Positions 9,515-17,874 of a stretch of DNA of 64,000 nt are shown piece after piece. Within the stretch, counting starts at the first letter, position 1; each line of letters opens with the position of its first letter. The position numbers were made by a program, and so were the translations under genes. The DNA is from Variovorax sp. PMC12 (lineage in GTDB: Bacteria; Pseudomonadota; Gammaproteobacteria; Burkholderiales; Burkholderiaceae_C): NCBI RefSeq assembly GCF_003019815.1, contig NZ_CP027774.1:682001-746000 (forward strand), given 5' to 3'. The notes beneath the pieces are model-generated. The model made no database searches, had not been told where the DNA came from, and saw only the letters and a list, made by a program, of their open reading frames with translations.

Positions 9515-10765
9515 TCAGCCCGGCGGCTGCCGGCGCTTCGCGAGCCAGTTCCATCCGGCGCCCGCGGCCATCAGCACACAGGTGCCGAGGAACACGGCGC
9601 GCATGCCCACGTGCCCGCCCACGAAGCCGCCGAGCAGCGGCCCCGCGACCTGGCCGGTGTACTGCGCCGAGGTCGAGTAGCCGAGCATGTTGCCGGCCAC
9701 GCGCTCGGGCACGTTGTGGCGGATCACGCTCGCGATGCACGGCAGCAGCCCGCCGAGCGACAGCCCCATCAGGAAGCGCAGCACCACCAGCTGCCAGCCC
9801 GAGGTGACGAAGGCCTGCGGCACCAGCAGCACCGCCGACGCCGCGAGGCAGCCGACGATCACGTTCCAGTGGCCCACCCGGTCGGCCAGCTTGCCGAGGC
9901 GCGAGGCCGAGAGGATGCTGCCCAGCGCGGCCGCGGACATCACGAGGCCGGCGACCGTCGTCACGCGGTTCGGGTCCTCGACCAGCGTGGCCACGTACAC
10001 CGTGATGATCGGCTCGATCGACATGTTCGCCAGCATCAGCAGCATGCCGGTGAAGAGCATCGCGACCAGCGGCCGCTTGTCGGGCACCGCGGCCCAGCCG
10101 GCTTCGGCCGCGCCGCGCTGCTTCGACGCGGCGGGAGTTCTCCTTTCCTCGCGGATCAGGAAGGCGGTGGCCAGGAAAGCCACGAAGATCATCGCGCCCG
10201 CCGCGAAGAAGGTCGCGCGGATGCCGATCAGCGGCGGCAGCAAGCCGCCCACCAGCGGGCCCACGAGGTTGCCCGCCATGATGGCCGACGACATGGTGCC
10301 CAGCGCCCAGCCGGTGCGCGCCTTGGGCGTCTGCGTGGCCACGAGCACCATCGAGCCCGAGGCATAGCCGCCCAGCAGACCGGCCAGCAGCCGCAGGCCG
10401 ACGAGCTGCCATACGTTGCCCGCGATGCCGATGAGCGCCATCGCCACCGACATGCCCAGGCTCGCGCGGATCAGCATCGGCTTGCGGCCATAGCGGTCGG
10501 CCAGCCGGCCCCACAGCGGCGCCACCAGCGCAGCGCTGAAGAAGGTCGCGCCATAGGCCGCGCCCGACCACTGCACGATGGCCGCATGGTCCTTCACGCC
10601 CAGCTGCTCGACGTACAGCGGCAGGAACGGCAGCAGCAGCGTCATCGCGATGATGGTGGTGAAGGAGCCGAACATGCACACGGCGAGGTTGCGCTGCCAG
10701 TGGGTGTCGGTGGCGGTGTCCGCTGCTTCTGTTGCGGCGGCGTCTGTGGTCGTCGGATTCGTCAT
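9515..10765 (-). CDS. MFS multidrug-type exporter
   Basis: This 416-residue membrane protein has about 12 predicted hydrophobic helices. Between helices 2 and 3 lies the MFS signature GRLADRYGRKPML, and a second copy-like motif (SRLGKLADRVGH) follows helix 8, showing the two-repeat MFS fold. The drug:H+ antiporter look (helix 5 with GNLVGPLVGG) suggests an exporter of the DHA1/TetA-like group. The N-terminus is an Ala/Thr-rich cytosolic tail. The substrate is unknown. It stands alone, convergent with the LysR gene, with 103 bases to the next upstream gene. Confidence 0.82.
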   Translation of the reverse strand: MTNPTTTDAAATEAADTATDTHWQRNLAVCMFGSFTTIIAMTLLLPFLPLYVEQLGVKDHAAIVQWSGAAYGATFFSAALVAPLWGRLADRYGRKPMLIRASLGMSVAMALIGIAGNVWQLVGLRLLAGLLGGYASGSMVLVATQTPKARTGWALGTMSSAIMAGNLVGPLVGGLLPPLIGIRATFFAAGAMIFVAFLATAFLIREERRTPAASKQRGAAEAGWAAVPDKRPLVAMLFTGMLLMLANMSIEPIITVYVATLVEDPNRVTTVAGLVMSAAALGSILSASRLGKLADRVGHWNVIVGCLAASAVLLVPQAFVTSGWQLVVLRFLMGLSLGGLLPCIASVIRHNVPERVAGNMLGYSTSAQYTGQVAGPLLGGFVGGHVGMRAVFLGTCVLMAAGAGWNWLAKRRQPPG

Positions 10766-10868
10766 GGGGCGGGCCCATTGTGTGACGGCGCGGGCGATGG
10801 CGCGCCTGCCGATTGGCGGCGGGGCCCATCGCCGTGCGGGAAGGGCGCGCAGCGGCGGCCCGCTCAGG

Positions 10869-11618
10869 TCAAAGCGGCCGGACCTGCCATGCCGAGTCCG
10901 GCCCGAACAGTGCCTGGCACTTGGGGCATTCCTCGGAGAAGAACGGAATCGTCGCCTTGCACGATGGGCACACGCCCATGCGCACGGGGGCCTCGAAATC
11001 GCCTGCCATGGCCGTGCCGGCGAACGGGCCGGACGGTGCCGGTGATGGTGCGACCGGCACCAGGGAAGTGAGCAGTCGTTCCTTCAGCGCGGTGCGCGTC
11101 TGCTCGTCGAGCCCCTCGCGATCGACGTATGCATCGACGGACTTGCGCCGCTTCTCGAGCCAGTCCGGCTGGTTCTGGCGCCAGACGGTGAACGCCTCCG
11201 CCAGCAACATGCGCAACACGGCCGGCGACAGGCCCGTGAAGAGCAGGTGCAGCTCGCCGACGTGCGTGACCAGCGAGATGAAGGTCTGGGCGCTCGGCTG
11301 CGTGGTCGAGCTGGTGACCTCCTTGTTGGTGGAGCCGCCGGACAGCAGGCCACCGAACAGGCCGAAGTCCGGGTAGGTGTGCCCCGTCGTCGTGATCGCG
11401 TGATTGCCGAGCGAGAGTTCGGCCAGCTCGAAGTAGGGCACCGCCACGGGCTCCCGGCCTTCCACTGCCACGGCCACGCAGGTCGTGCCGAAGGCCAGCG
11501 CGACGTTCTCGTCTCTGAAGAAGGCATAGCCTGCCGCGCTCACGACCGTGCATTTCGGCAGCGTGGGCGTGTTCGGCAGCGGCGCGAAATCGAAATCGAG
11601 GCGCAGGGGTGACGTCAT
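10869..11618 (-). CDS. Hypothetical protein with C-terminal zinc ribbon
   Basis: I do not recognise this 249-residue protein as a named family. The first 190 residues look like a soluble alpha/beta domain (TTCVAVAVEGREPVAVPYFEL; FISLVTHVGELHLLFTGL). A Pro/Ala-rich linker then leads to a C-terminal zinc-ribbon with paired Cys in CPSCKATIPFFSEECPKC. A zinc ribbon on a linker is common in bacterial proteins that assemble other proteins or bind nucleic acid. It is followed upstream, in the same direction, by a lipoprotein gene 21 bases away, so the two may form an operon of envelope- or stress-related genes. Function unknown. Confidence 0.6.
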   Translation of the reverse strand: MTSPLRLDFDFAPLPNTPTLPKCTVVSAAGYAFFRDENVALAFGTTCVAVAVEGREPVAVPYFELAELSLGNHAITTTGHTYPDFGLFGGLLSGGSTNKEVTSSTTQPSAQTFISLVTHVGELHLLFTGLSPAVLRMLLAEAFTVWRQNQPDWLEKRRKSVDAYVDREGLDEQTRTALKERLLTSLVPVAPSPAPSGPFAGTAMAGDFEAPVRMGVCPSCKATIPFFSEECPKCQALFGPDSAWQVRPL

Positions 11619-11639
11619 GGCGGCTGTGGCCGGGGATTT

Positions 11640-12419
11640 TCAGCGGGTCTTGACTTGCGAGCGCACGAACTCGAACACCGAAGTCTTCTCGCTCGCCGTC
11701 ACCTCGAGGCGGATCACGTCGTCGGGCCGGGGGTTCGGGTCGCAGCAGTTCTTCAAGACCAGGTCGCCCGTCACCATCTGCAGCGGCTCCACCGTGTTCA
11801 GCTGCAGGATCGAGTTGGCCGACTGCTCCTGGCTCTCCGCGTTGTATTCGATCTGCCGGATGCCCAGCACCGTGGCGCCGCCCACGGCCGCGCCGGCCAG
11901 CATGCCGGCCACGGGGTCGTAGACGCGCACCGTGTTCGTGCCGGCGAAGCTCGTGATGCCGTGGCGGCCGACCACCGAGCCTGAGTAGTTCTGGCGGTAG
12001 GTCTGGCGCGAGGCACCATAGGCCGCCGCGCCGGCGGCCAGTCCGCCGATGATGGCCAGCGCCACCTGCTTGGCCTGTTTCTCCGACTGGATCTCGGCAA
12101 TGCGCTCGCTGTAGGTGTAGATCTGCACCGGCGCCCCGCGGAAATAGGCCTTGACGTTGTCGGTGCTGAAGTTCACGGGCGCGGCCGTGTTGTTCGCGTA
12201 ACCCAGCGTGAAAGTCGGCTGGGTCGGGCCCTGCATCTTGAAGCGCGAGTAGACGAAGAGCTCGCGCGATTCGTCCTTCTCGGTCAGCGTACCCACCCCG
12301 TCGGTGTACTTGATTGTCTGCGCGGTGTCCTGGCTGGGGCGCGGTGTGTAGGTGATGTTGGCCGTGGCGCAGCCGCTGACGAACACCGAGATGGCAACGA
12401 CGCAGCAGAGGGTACGCAT
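11640..12419 (-). CDS. Outer-membrane-type lipoprotein of unknown function
   Basis: This 259-residue precursor starts MRTLCCVVAISVFVSGCA, a signal peptide with lipobox VSGC and lipidation Cys at residue 17, so it should be a lipoprotein. The mature part has a beta-rich domain (FTLGYANNTAAPVNFSTDNVK), then a hydrophobic Gly/Ala segment (VALAIIGGLAAGAAAYG) and a second one (AGMLAGAAVGGATVLG), resembling glycine-zipper segments. It lies upstream of the zinc-ribbon gene (10869-11618) in the same direction. A longer in-frame start is possible, but the lipoprotein signal decides for 12419. Function not known. Confidence 0.65.
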   Translation of the reverse strand: MRTLCCVVAISVFVSGCATANITYTPRPSQDTAQTIKYTDGVGTLTEKDESRELFVYSRFKMQGPTQPTFTLGYANNTAAPVNFSTDNVKAYFRGAPVQIYTYSERIAEIQSEKQAKQVALAIIGGLAAGAAAYGASRQTYRQNYSGSVVGRHGITSFAGTNTVRVYDPVAGMLAGAAVGGATVLGIRQIEYNAESQEQSANSILQLNTVEPLQMVTGDLVLKNCCDPNPRPDDVIRLEVTASEKTSVFEFVRSQVKTR

Positions 12420-12567
12420 GGAAGAGCCGCTGCGGGACTCCAGCCGGACAGGAGAGGGTTCGAATTTGCGCTGCAATGCGCCGCTGACAGCAATCACCGG
12501 GACTCCGTTCGTTGTGCTGGGGTAAGACTTGGCCCGGTGGCCGAACTGACCAGGGCCTGACCGCACA

Positions 12568-12595
12568 ATCGTAACTTAACGTATCTAAATGTCAG
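12568..12595 (-). promoter_or_regulatory. Possible sigma70 promoter for the lipoprotein gene
   Basis: Read on the minus strand, CTGACA (12595-12590) is followed after 16 bases by TACGAT (12573-12568), the best -35/-10 pair I can find in the AT-richer part of the 237-bp gap between 12420 and 12656. It would leave an untranslated leader of about 140 bases. The rest of the gap shows nothing else. Confidence 0.35.
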
Positions 12596-12656
12596 AGGAT
12601 CGTTACTGACAGCAGTGTGGCTGCGCAGGCCAAGGTGGGAGCTTCTGTGAATTTGT

Positions 12657-13910
12657 TCACGAATTGCCGACGTCAGGGTGCCACAGGCTGCCCCATGCGC
12701 CGACCAGCGCGATGAGCCCGCCTGCCATGACCACTGTGACAGCCGCGCCGAGCCCGCCGAACAGCAGCGCGCCGAGCCCCGCGCCGGCCATCATGGCCGC
12801 GGCCGTCAGCGCGAGGCGCAGGCGGATGATGCTGGCGAGTTCGGCGCCTTCGAGCCGTGTCTGCAGGAAGGTCATCATGGGGATGAAGAACATCGGCCCG
12901 CCCAGGCCCGACACGAAGGCCGCGGCCATCATCGACGGCAGCCATGCGGCCTGCGGCAGCAGCCAGAACGGCAGTGGCACCAGCGCCAGCGCACCGCCGA
13001 GGACGACGTAGCCGTTGAACATGAAGCGGCCGAGCCGCGCCGGCCGGTGGGCAGCCACCCAGAAGTTCGACAGGAAGTCGCCCGCGCCGTATGCGGCCAC
13101 AAGGGCCGCCACCGCGCCGAGGCCGCTCAGGCCAAGGCCCGACAACCCTGTCTGCGCGACCAGGAACGGAAGGCCGAGGCTCACGCCGATGGTCCAGGCT
13201 GCAAGCACTGCGGTGTTGGCCAGCAGCAGGAGGCGGATGTCCTTGTGCCGGACCATGAGCGTGGCACCCTGCATCAGGCGCCGGGAGACCGGCACCGGCG
13301 GGGCGGGCGCGGCGGGCCTCTCTCCGAGCTTGCCGAGCTTGCCCATCGCGGCCACGGCCCATGCGGAAGCGAGAAAGCTCACGGCGTTCACGGTCAGGAA
13401 GTGCAGCACCGGCAGCACCGCGGCCAGCAGGCCGGCGGCGAAGGGGCCGGTCAGCCGCGACAGCCGCGTCGTGGCGTCCAGCAACGCATTGACGCCCTGG
13501 ACCCGCTCCTTCGTTCCCACCACATGTGGAATGCTGGACAGCAGCGCCGGCTGGAACAGCGCGCTTAACGCCGCCAGCGCCATCGCCGACGCGACGAGGC
13601 TCCAGAGCGTCAGCCCGTAGATGCCCGCGAGCACCACGGGCAGCACCGCGACGAGCGCCGACACCAGGTCGGTGCCGATCATCGTGGCCCTTGGCGAGAG
13701 GCGGTGCGCGAAGAGCCCGGCACCCAGGCTCACAACCAGCACCACCGCGTGCTGTGCCAGCGGCAGGAGGCTGGCGCTGGAGCCGGCAACTTCGATGGCG
13801 AGCCACAGCACGGCCATGCGGTTGAGCTCGCTGCCGAAGCCGGAGAAGGCGAGGCCGGCCCACAGGCATGCGGTGCGGCGTTCGCGCAGCAGTTCGATGA
13901 ACGGGTGCAT
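12657..13910 (-). CDS. MFS transporter (macrolide-efflux-like)
   Basis: This 417-residue protein is strongly hydrophobic with about 12 helices. It starts MHPFIELLRERRTACLWAGLAFSGFGSELN. The short N-terminus and first helix, plus the loop after helix 2 (HRLSPRATMIGTDLVSALVAV) and the central linker rich in Ala/Pro (ERPAAPAPPVPVSRRL), match the DHA3/MFS_3 branch that includes macrolide exporters. No substrate can be given. It is monocistronic, with the divergent gene at 14016 about 105 bases upstream. It is unlike the MFS exporter at 9515-10765 in loop motifs, so the two are not recent duplicates. Confidence 0.75.
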   Translation of the reverse strand: MHPFIELLRERRTACLWAGLAFSGFGSELNRMAVLWLAIEVAGSSASLLPLAQHAVVLVVSLGAGLFAHRLSPRATMIGTDLVSALVAVLPVVLAGIYGLTLWSLVASAMALAALSALFQPALLSSIPHVVGTKERVQGVNALLDATTRLSRLTGPFAAGLLAAVLPVLHFLTVNAVSFLASAWAVAAMGKLGKLGERPAAPAPPVPVSRRLMQGATLMVRHKDIRLLLLANTAVLAAWTIGVSLGLPFLVAQTGLSGLGLSGLGAVAALVAAYGAGDFLSNFWVAAHRPARLGRFMFNGYVVLGGALALVPLPFWLLPQAAWLPSMMAAAFVSGLGGPMFFIPMMTFLQTRLEGAELASIIRLRLALTAAAMMAGAGLGALLFGGLGAAVTVVMAGGLIALVGAWGSLWHPDVGNS

Positions 13911-14015
13911 GGCGCGATTGTGCGCATTCGGCCCGCCAGCAATCTCGCCACCTGGTTGCCGCCCCGCAGGATGGCCACGGCCTGTATGGCGGCGGTCGTA
14001 TGATCATCCGGCACC

Positions 14016-14675
14016 ATGCGCAACTCACTCGACTTCAGTTCCTGGCAGGGCCTTCTGACAACGCTGCTGGGCCTCGTTGTGGTGTCCCTGGTGGCGGTGG
14101 GCATCCGCCTCGTCGTGATGCACGGCGTGCAGCAGCGGCGCGAGCGGCAGAACCGCCAGATCAACGAACGGCTCAAGACGCTGATCGCAGCCTACAAGGT
14201 GCTTGGCGGTTCTTTCACGGGAGACCTGTCGGTGGATCCCAGCCATCTGCGCGAACTGCGCGCGCGTGAAGGCGTGGAGACGTCAGCGCTCACCGCCTCC
14301 GATCGGCGCCGGCGCATCCGCGATGCGGTGGAGGCTGCGCTGTCGGACGTCATCCTGCTGGGCACCGAAGAACAGGTGCGCCTCGCGGCGCAGGCTGCCA
14401 ACGACATGGTGGCAGGGCGGCCGGTGGAAACGGCGGAATTGGTGGTGTCGCTGCGGCTTTTCATCCGCGACGTGCTCGACCTCGATCCGATTCCGCCGCA
14501 TCTCGGCATCCCCAAGCAAGGCCCGGTGCGGGCCAAGGGTGCTGGCCCGCGCGAGGGCGGAGGAGGGAAGGGCAGTGGGGGTTCAGGAAGAGGCAGTGGC
14601 GCGGGGGGCGGCGGTGGCCTGGGCCTTGGCGCAGGCCCGCCCGGCGAGACCGCGCACGACCCCGCCTCGTCCTAG
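14016..14675 (+). CDS. Membrane-anchored hypothetical protein with Gly-rich tail
   Basis: This 219-residue protein has one N-terminal membrane helix (LLTTLLGLVVVSLVAVGIRLVV, residues about 13-34), then a charged cytoplasmic helical domain (residues 38-165) and a low-complexity Gly/Ser tail (residues about 175-210). The core (IRDAVEAALSDVILLGTEEQVRLA; VVSLRLFIRDVLDLDPIP) resembles a family of conserved single-pass proteins of unknown function in Burkholderiales. The glycine tail is probably flexible. It is convergent with the small gene at 14693-14947, 17 bases away. No function can be assigned. Confidence 0.6.
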   Translation: MRNSLDFSSWQGLLTTLLGLVVVSLVAVGIRLVVMHGVQQRRERQNRQINERLKTLIAAYKVLGGSFTGDLSVDPSHLRELRAREGVETSALTASDRRRRIRDAVEAALSDVILLGTEEQVRLAAQAANDMVAGRPVETAELVVSLRLFIRDVLDLDPIPPHLGIPKQGPVRAKGAGPREGGGGKGSGGSGRGSGAGGGGGLGLGAGPPGETAHDPASS

Positions 14676-14692
14676 CGCAATCCTCGTTGCGG

Positions 14693-14947
14693 TCAGATGC
14701 GGTGCGAGCGGCGGGCGTACAACATCGCCAGCGCCAGCCCCGTGACAGCCGCGCCGCCCCAGGCAAAGGCCGGGCTGCGCAACGCGCGTTGCAGGCGTGC
14801 GCGGCGACCCTGCTCTTGGGCTACGCCGGTTGCGGCCTGCTCCTTGGGCGTGAGCGGGCGCGCGACGTTCGGGTTTTCTTCGCCCTCCAGCACTGCTTGC
14901 GAAATATCGAGCGGGGTCAGCGAGTCGTTGACGGTGGATGCGGTCAT
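14693..14947 (-). CDS. Small hypothetical protein with C-terminal membrane helix
   Basis: This 84-residue protein starts MTASTVNDSLTPLDISQAV at ATG 14947. The first 50 residues are polar (EGEENPNVARPLTPKEQAA), followed by a basic patch (GRRARLQRALRS) and one membrane helix near the end (AFAWGGAAVTGLALAMLYA) with a basic tail. That is the pattern of a tail-anchored small inner-membrane protein. I do not recognise the family. An upstream in-frame start would add a poorly conserved-looking Arg/His segment and is less likely. Confidence 0.5.
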   Translation of the reverse strand: MTASTVNDSLTPLDISQAVLEGEENPNVARPLTPKEQAATGVAQEQGRRARLQRALRSPAFAWGGAAVTGLALAMLYARRSHRI

Positions 14948-15165
14948 GGTGGCTGGCCTTTCTTTCTTCTCTCGGTGATGAAACTGTGGCCCTAGGCTCG
15001 CGCAGCCCGGCGCCGCGGCCCTAAGGCGAAGCGCCGACATTGAAGTAGGCCAATGCCCCGGCCGCGTCGTGGGCGGCGCCCCGGCTTAAAATGCCGCTCC
15101 CTCGCAGCCGGGCGTCCCGGCCGGCTGCGGGGTTTTGCATTTCCGGGGCCATGTAGAGGAACACC

Positions 15166-16278
15166 ATGTACAAAAACCTCGCGGGCCGCGCCGTTCTGGC
15201 GTGGGCAGCCGCCTGTTTTTTATCTCCCGCCTTTTCGCAGCCGCAGCCGCAGCAGCAGGCCCCCAAGGCACCGCTGAAGATCGGCTTCGTCTATGTCACG
15301 CCGGTCACCGACGCCGGCTGGGTGCGCCAGCATGAAGAGGGCCGCAGGGCCGTCGAGGCGGCGCTCGGCGACAAGGTCAGGACCACTTATGTCGAGAACG
15401 TGGCCGAAGGCGCCGATGCCGAGCGCGTGATCCGCGACCTCGCGCAGCAGGGCAACCGGCTCATCTTCACGCCGAGCTTCGGCTACATGGAGCCGACGCT
15501 GAAGGTGGCGAAGGACTTCCCTGACGTGAAGTTCGAGTCCATCACCGGCTACAAGGCCGCGACCAACGTGGCGACGGCCAACGCGCGCTACTACGAGGGG
15601 CGCTACCTCGCGGGCATCGCGGCCGGCCGCATGACGAAGACCAACGTGGCAGGCTACGTCGCGGGCTTTCCGATTCCCGAGGTGCTGCAGGGCATCAACG
15701 CCTTCACGCTCGGCATGCGCTCGGTGAACCCGGGTGCCAAGGTGCACGTCGTGTGGCTCAACGAGTGGTTCGATCCGCCGAAGGAGCGCGACGCGGCGAT
15801 GGCGCTGTTCAACCAGAACGCCGACGTGGTGGCCTTCCACACGGGCTCCACGGCCGTGATGTCCGCGGCGCAGGAGCGCGGCAAGCTGGCCATTGCGTAC
15901 CACTCCGACATGCGCAAGATCGCGCCCGACGCGCAGATCGTCGCGGTCACGCACCAGTGGGGCGGCTACTACACGCAGCGTGCGAAAGCCGTGCTCGACG
16001 GCAACTGGAAAAGCGGCAACCTCTGGGGCGGCGTGAAGGAAGGAATGATCCGCGTGGGCGACTTCGGCACCAAGGTGTCCAAGTCCGTGCAGGACGAAGT
16101 ACTGGCGCGCCAGAACGACATCGCCGCCGGCAGGCTGCAGCCGTTCCGTGCAGTGGCGGCCGATGTGCGCGACAACGATGGCCACGTCGTGATCGCCAAG
16201 GGGGCCCAGCTGGGCGACGAGCAGATCCTGAAGATGAACTGGCTGGTGGAGGGCGTGCAGGGGCGGGTGGGGCGCTGA
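15166..16278 (+). CDS. BMP/Bmp-Med family periplasmic binding protein
   Basis: This 370-residue protein has a cleavable signal peptide (to about AFSQ, residue 24) and a BMP/Med-type type 1 periplasmic-binding fold: KIGFVYVTPVTDAGW, LIFTPSFGYMEPTLKVAKDFPDVKFE, ARYYEGRYLAGIAAGRMTK, FHTGSTAVMSAAQERGKLA. The family binds nucleosides or other small solutes for ABC importers (BmpA, PnrA). No ABC ATPase or permease gene is beside it, so it is an orphan or its transporter is elsewhere. The gene is monocistronic and ends at the edge of the CoA-metabolism region. Confidence 0.82.
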   Translation: MYKNLAGRAVLAWAAACFLSPAFSQPQPQQQAPKAPLKIGFVYVTPVTDAGWVRQHEEGRRAVEAALGDKVRTTYVENVAEGADAERVIRDLAQQGNRLIFTPSFGYMEPTLKVAKDFPDVKFESITGYKAATNVATANARYYEGRYLAGIAAGRMTKTNVAGYVAGFPIPEVLQGINAFTLGMRSVNPGAKVHVVWLNEWFDPPKERDAAMALFNQNADVVAFHTGSTAVMSAAQERGKLAIAYHSDMRKIAPDAQIVAVTHQWGGYYTQRAKAVLDGNWKSGNLWGGVKEGMIRVGDFGTKVSKSVQDEVLARQNDIAAGRLQPFRAVAADVRDNDGHVVIAKGAQLGDEQILKMNWLVEGVQGRVGR

Positions 16279-16289
16279 AACACGTGGGC

Positions 16290-16308
16290 CCGGTGGCGCG
16301 ACCACCGG
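16290..16308. terminator. Weak hairpin between convergent genes
   Basis: The inverted repeat CCGGTGG-CGCGA-CCACCGG (7-bp stem, 5-base loop) lies in the 55-bp gap between the BMP gene and the convergent racemase gene. There is no T-tract, so intrinsic termination is uncertain. Confidence 0.3.
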
Positions 16309-16333
16309 TGGCCGCCGGTGCTGGATCGCACCA

Positions 16334-17416
16334 TCATTCCCAACGGCGCAGCACCTGCTCCAGGCCTTGGGCCTGCGACGGCGCCGCTCCTTGAATGTTC
16401 GATGGTGTCCGCGAAAAACGCGGCGCTGGTGCGGGGTGTGTCACACCCTCCACATCGACGAACGCATCGCGCGCGACCTGATGCGGGTGAGCGCGCGCCT
16501 CGCCGAGTGCGAGCACCGGCGCGAAGCAGGCGTCGCTTCCTTCCAGCAACGCAGTCCATTCGTCGCGCGTGCGGATCAGGAAGATGCGCTCCAGCTCCGC
16601 GCGCAATGCGGGCCAGCGCGCCCGGTCGTTCTGCGCATCGCGCAGGGCGGGGTCCACGCCGAGGCGTTCGCACAGGTCCGCAAAGAACTGGGGCTCGATG
16701 GGGCCTATGCACACATGCTGCGCGTCGGCCGTCGCGTAGGTGCCGTAGTACGGTGCCCCGCCGTCCAGCGTGTTGCGGCCGCGCTGCTCGACGAAGGTTC
16801 CGCGCAGTGCGCTGCTGGCGAACAGGCTCATCAGCGAATTCACTCCGTCGGTGATGGCCGCATCTACCACCTGCCCCCGTCCCGAGCGCTTCGTCTCGTG
16901 CAGCGCCGCCAGGATGCCCACGACCAGGTACAGGCTGCCGCCCCCGTAGTCCCCGACCAGATTGAGCGGCGGCACCGGCGCGCCACCCAGGGCGCCGATG
17001 GCGTGCAGGGCTCCGGTCAGCGCGATGTAGTTGATGTCGTGGCCGGCCGACTGCGCCAGCGGTCCGTATTGGCCCCAGCCGGTCATGCGGCCGTAGACCA
17101 GGCGCGGGTTGCGTGCCGCGATCACGTCGGGTCCCAGGCCCAGGCGCTCCATCACCCCGGGGCGAAAGCCTTCGACCAGCACGTCCGCGCGGTCCACGAG
17201 TTGCAGCACCTGCGCGCGCGCCTCCGGGCTCTTCAGGTCGGCGAGCACCACGCTGCGGCCCCGGCCGGTGATGTCGCTGCGGTCGCCGAGCTTGCGGCCC
17301 GGCCGGTCGATGGTGACCACGTCGGCGCCCATGTCGCTCAGCAGCATGCAAGCGAAAGGACCGGGTCCGAGCCCTGCGAACTCGACCACCTTCAAGCCTT
17401 CGAGAGGCCCGCTCAT
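16334..17416 (-). CDS. Alpha-methylacyl-CoA racemase (CaiB/BaiF fold)
   Basis: This 360-residue class III CoA-transferase-fold protein starts MSGPLEGLKVVEFAGLGPGPFA and shares the racemase hallmarks: the catalytic His within AGHDINYIALTGAL and the catalytic Asp within NLVGDYGGG. These residues define alpha-methylacyl-CoA racemase (Amacr/MCR), which epimerises 2-methyl-branched acyl-CoAs so that stereospecific acyl-CoA dehydrogenases can act. It is the last gene of the Rieske operon and its ATG overlaps the DUF35 stop (ATGA). A close relative is encoded at 58715-59869. The role in branched isoprenoid or side-chain degradation is known for the family; the substrate here is inferred. Confidence 0.82.
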   Translation of the reverse strand: MSGPLEGLKVVEFAGLGPGPFACMLLSDMGADVVTIDRPGRKLGDRSDITGRGRSVVLADLKSPEARAQVLQLVDRADVLVEGFRPGVMERLGLGPDVIAARNPRLVYGRMTGWGQYGPLAQSAGHDINYIALTGALHAIGALGGAPVPPLNLVGDYGGGSLYLVVGILAALHETKRSGRGQVVDAAITDGVNSLMSLFASSALRGTFVEQRGRNTLDGGAPYYGTYATADAQHVCIGPIEPQFFADLCERLGVDPALRDAQNDRARWPALRAELERIFLIRTRDEWTALLEGSDACFAPVLALGEARAHPHQVARDAFVDVEGVTHPAPAPRFSRTPSNIQGAAPSQAQGLEQVLRRWE

Positions 17417-17874
17417 GACGCACCCCTCAGTCGCCATTGGAGCAGCGAGAACGCCGGTTGCGCTTGCGGGTGATGTTCGTACACACCCTCGACCTCGGCG
17501 CCCATGGCCACTGTCTGCATCGGGTCGCCCAGCAGGTTGCCGACCATTCGCACATGGCCGGCGTCGAGCAGCTCGACGAGCACCACGAGGTAGGCGCCCC
17601 GCCCTTTCAGGGCCGCATGCGCCGGGTGCCATACACGCTCCCAGCTGAAGATGCGCCCGCGCGGCGCCACCTCTTCCCAGGCCGGGTCGAATGCGTGGCA
17701 GCGGTGGCACAGCCACTCGGGGCCGAATTGCCAGGTGCCGCATGCGACGCAATGCTGCACGCGCAACCGGCCCTCGCGAAGGCCCGACCAATAAGGCGCC
17801 GAGAGGCCGTCGGGCTCCGGCACCGGAACCGGCAAGCCGGGCGGCAGGTAGTGCGTGGTCGTCGTGTCGTTCAC
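17413..17874 (-). CDS. DUF35/OB-fold zinc-ribbon partner of a thiolase
   Basis: This 153-residue protein has a rubredoxin-like zinc ribbon (CVACGTWQFGPEWLCHRC, two CxxC pairs, residues about 39-57) and an OB-fold (residues about 65-140). This is the DUF35 layout, which binds the CoA part of substrates and forms complexes with thiolase-fold proteins such as Ltp2/ChsH2. It starts at GTG 17874, overlapping the thiolase stop by four bases (GTGA), so the two are translationally coupled. It should be the obligate partner of the thiolase at 17871-19052. Confidence 0.8.
   Translation of the reverse strand: MNDTTTTHYLPPGLPVPVPEPDGLSAPYWSGLREGRLRVQHCVACGTWQFGPEWLCHRCHAFDPAWEEVAPRGRIFSWERVWHPAHAALKGRGAYLVVLVELLDAGHVRMVGNLLGDPMQTVAMGAEVEGVYEHHPQAQPAFSLLQWRLRGAS

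Noticed and set aside
14560..14645. Glycine-coding repeat region as a possible structured RNA or tandem repeat
   Set aside because: It is simple Gly/Ser coding low complexity at the end of the membrane-anchored protein gene, with no regular repeat unit.
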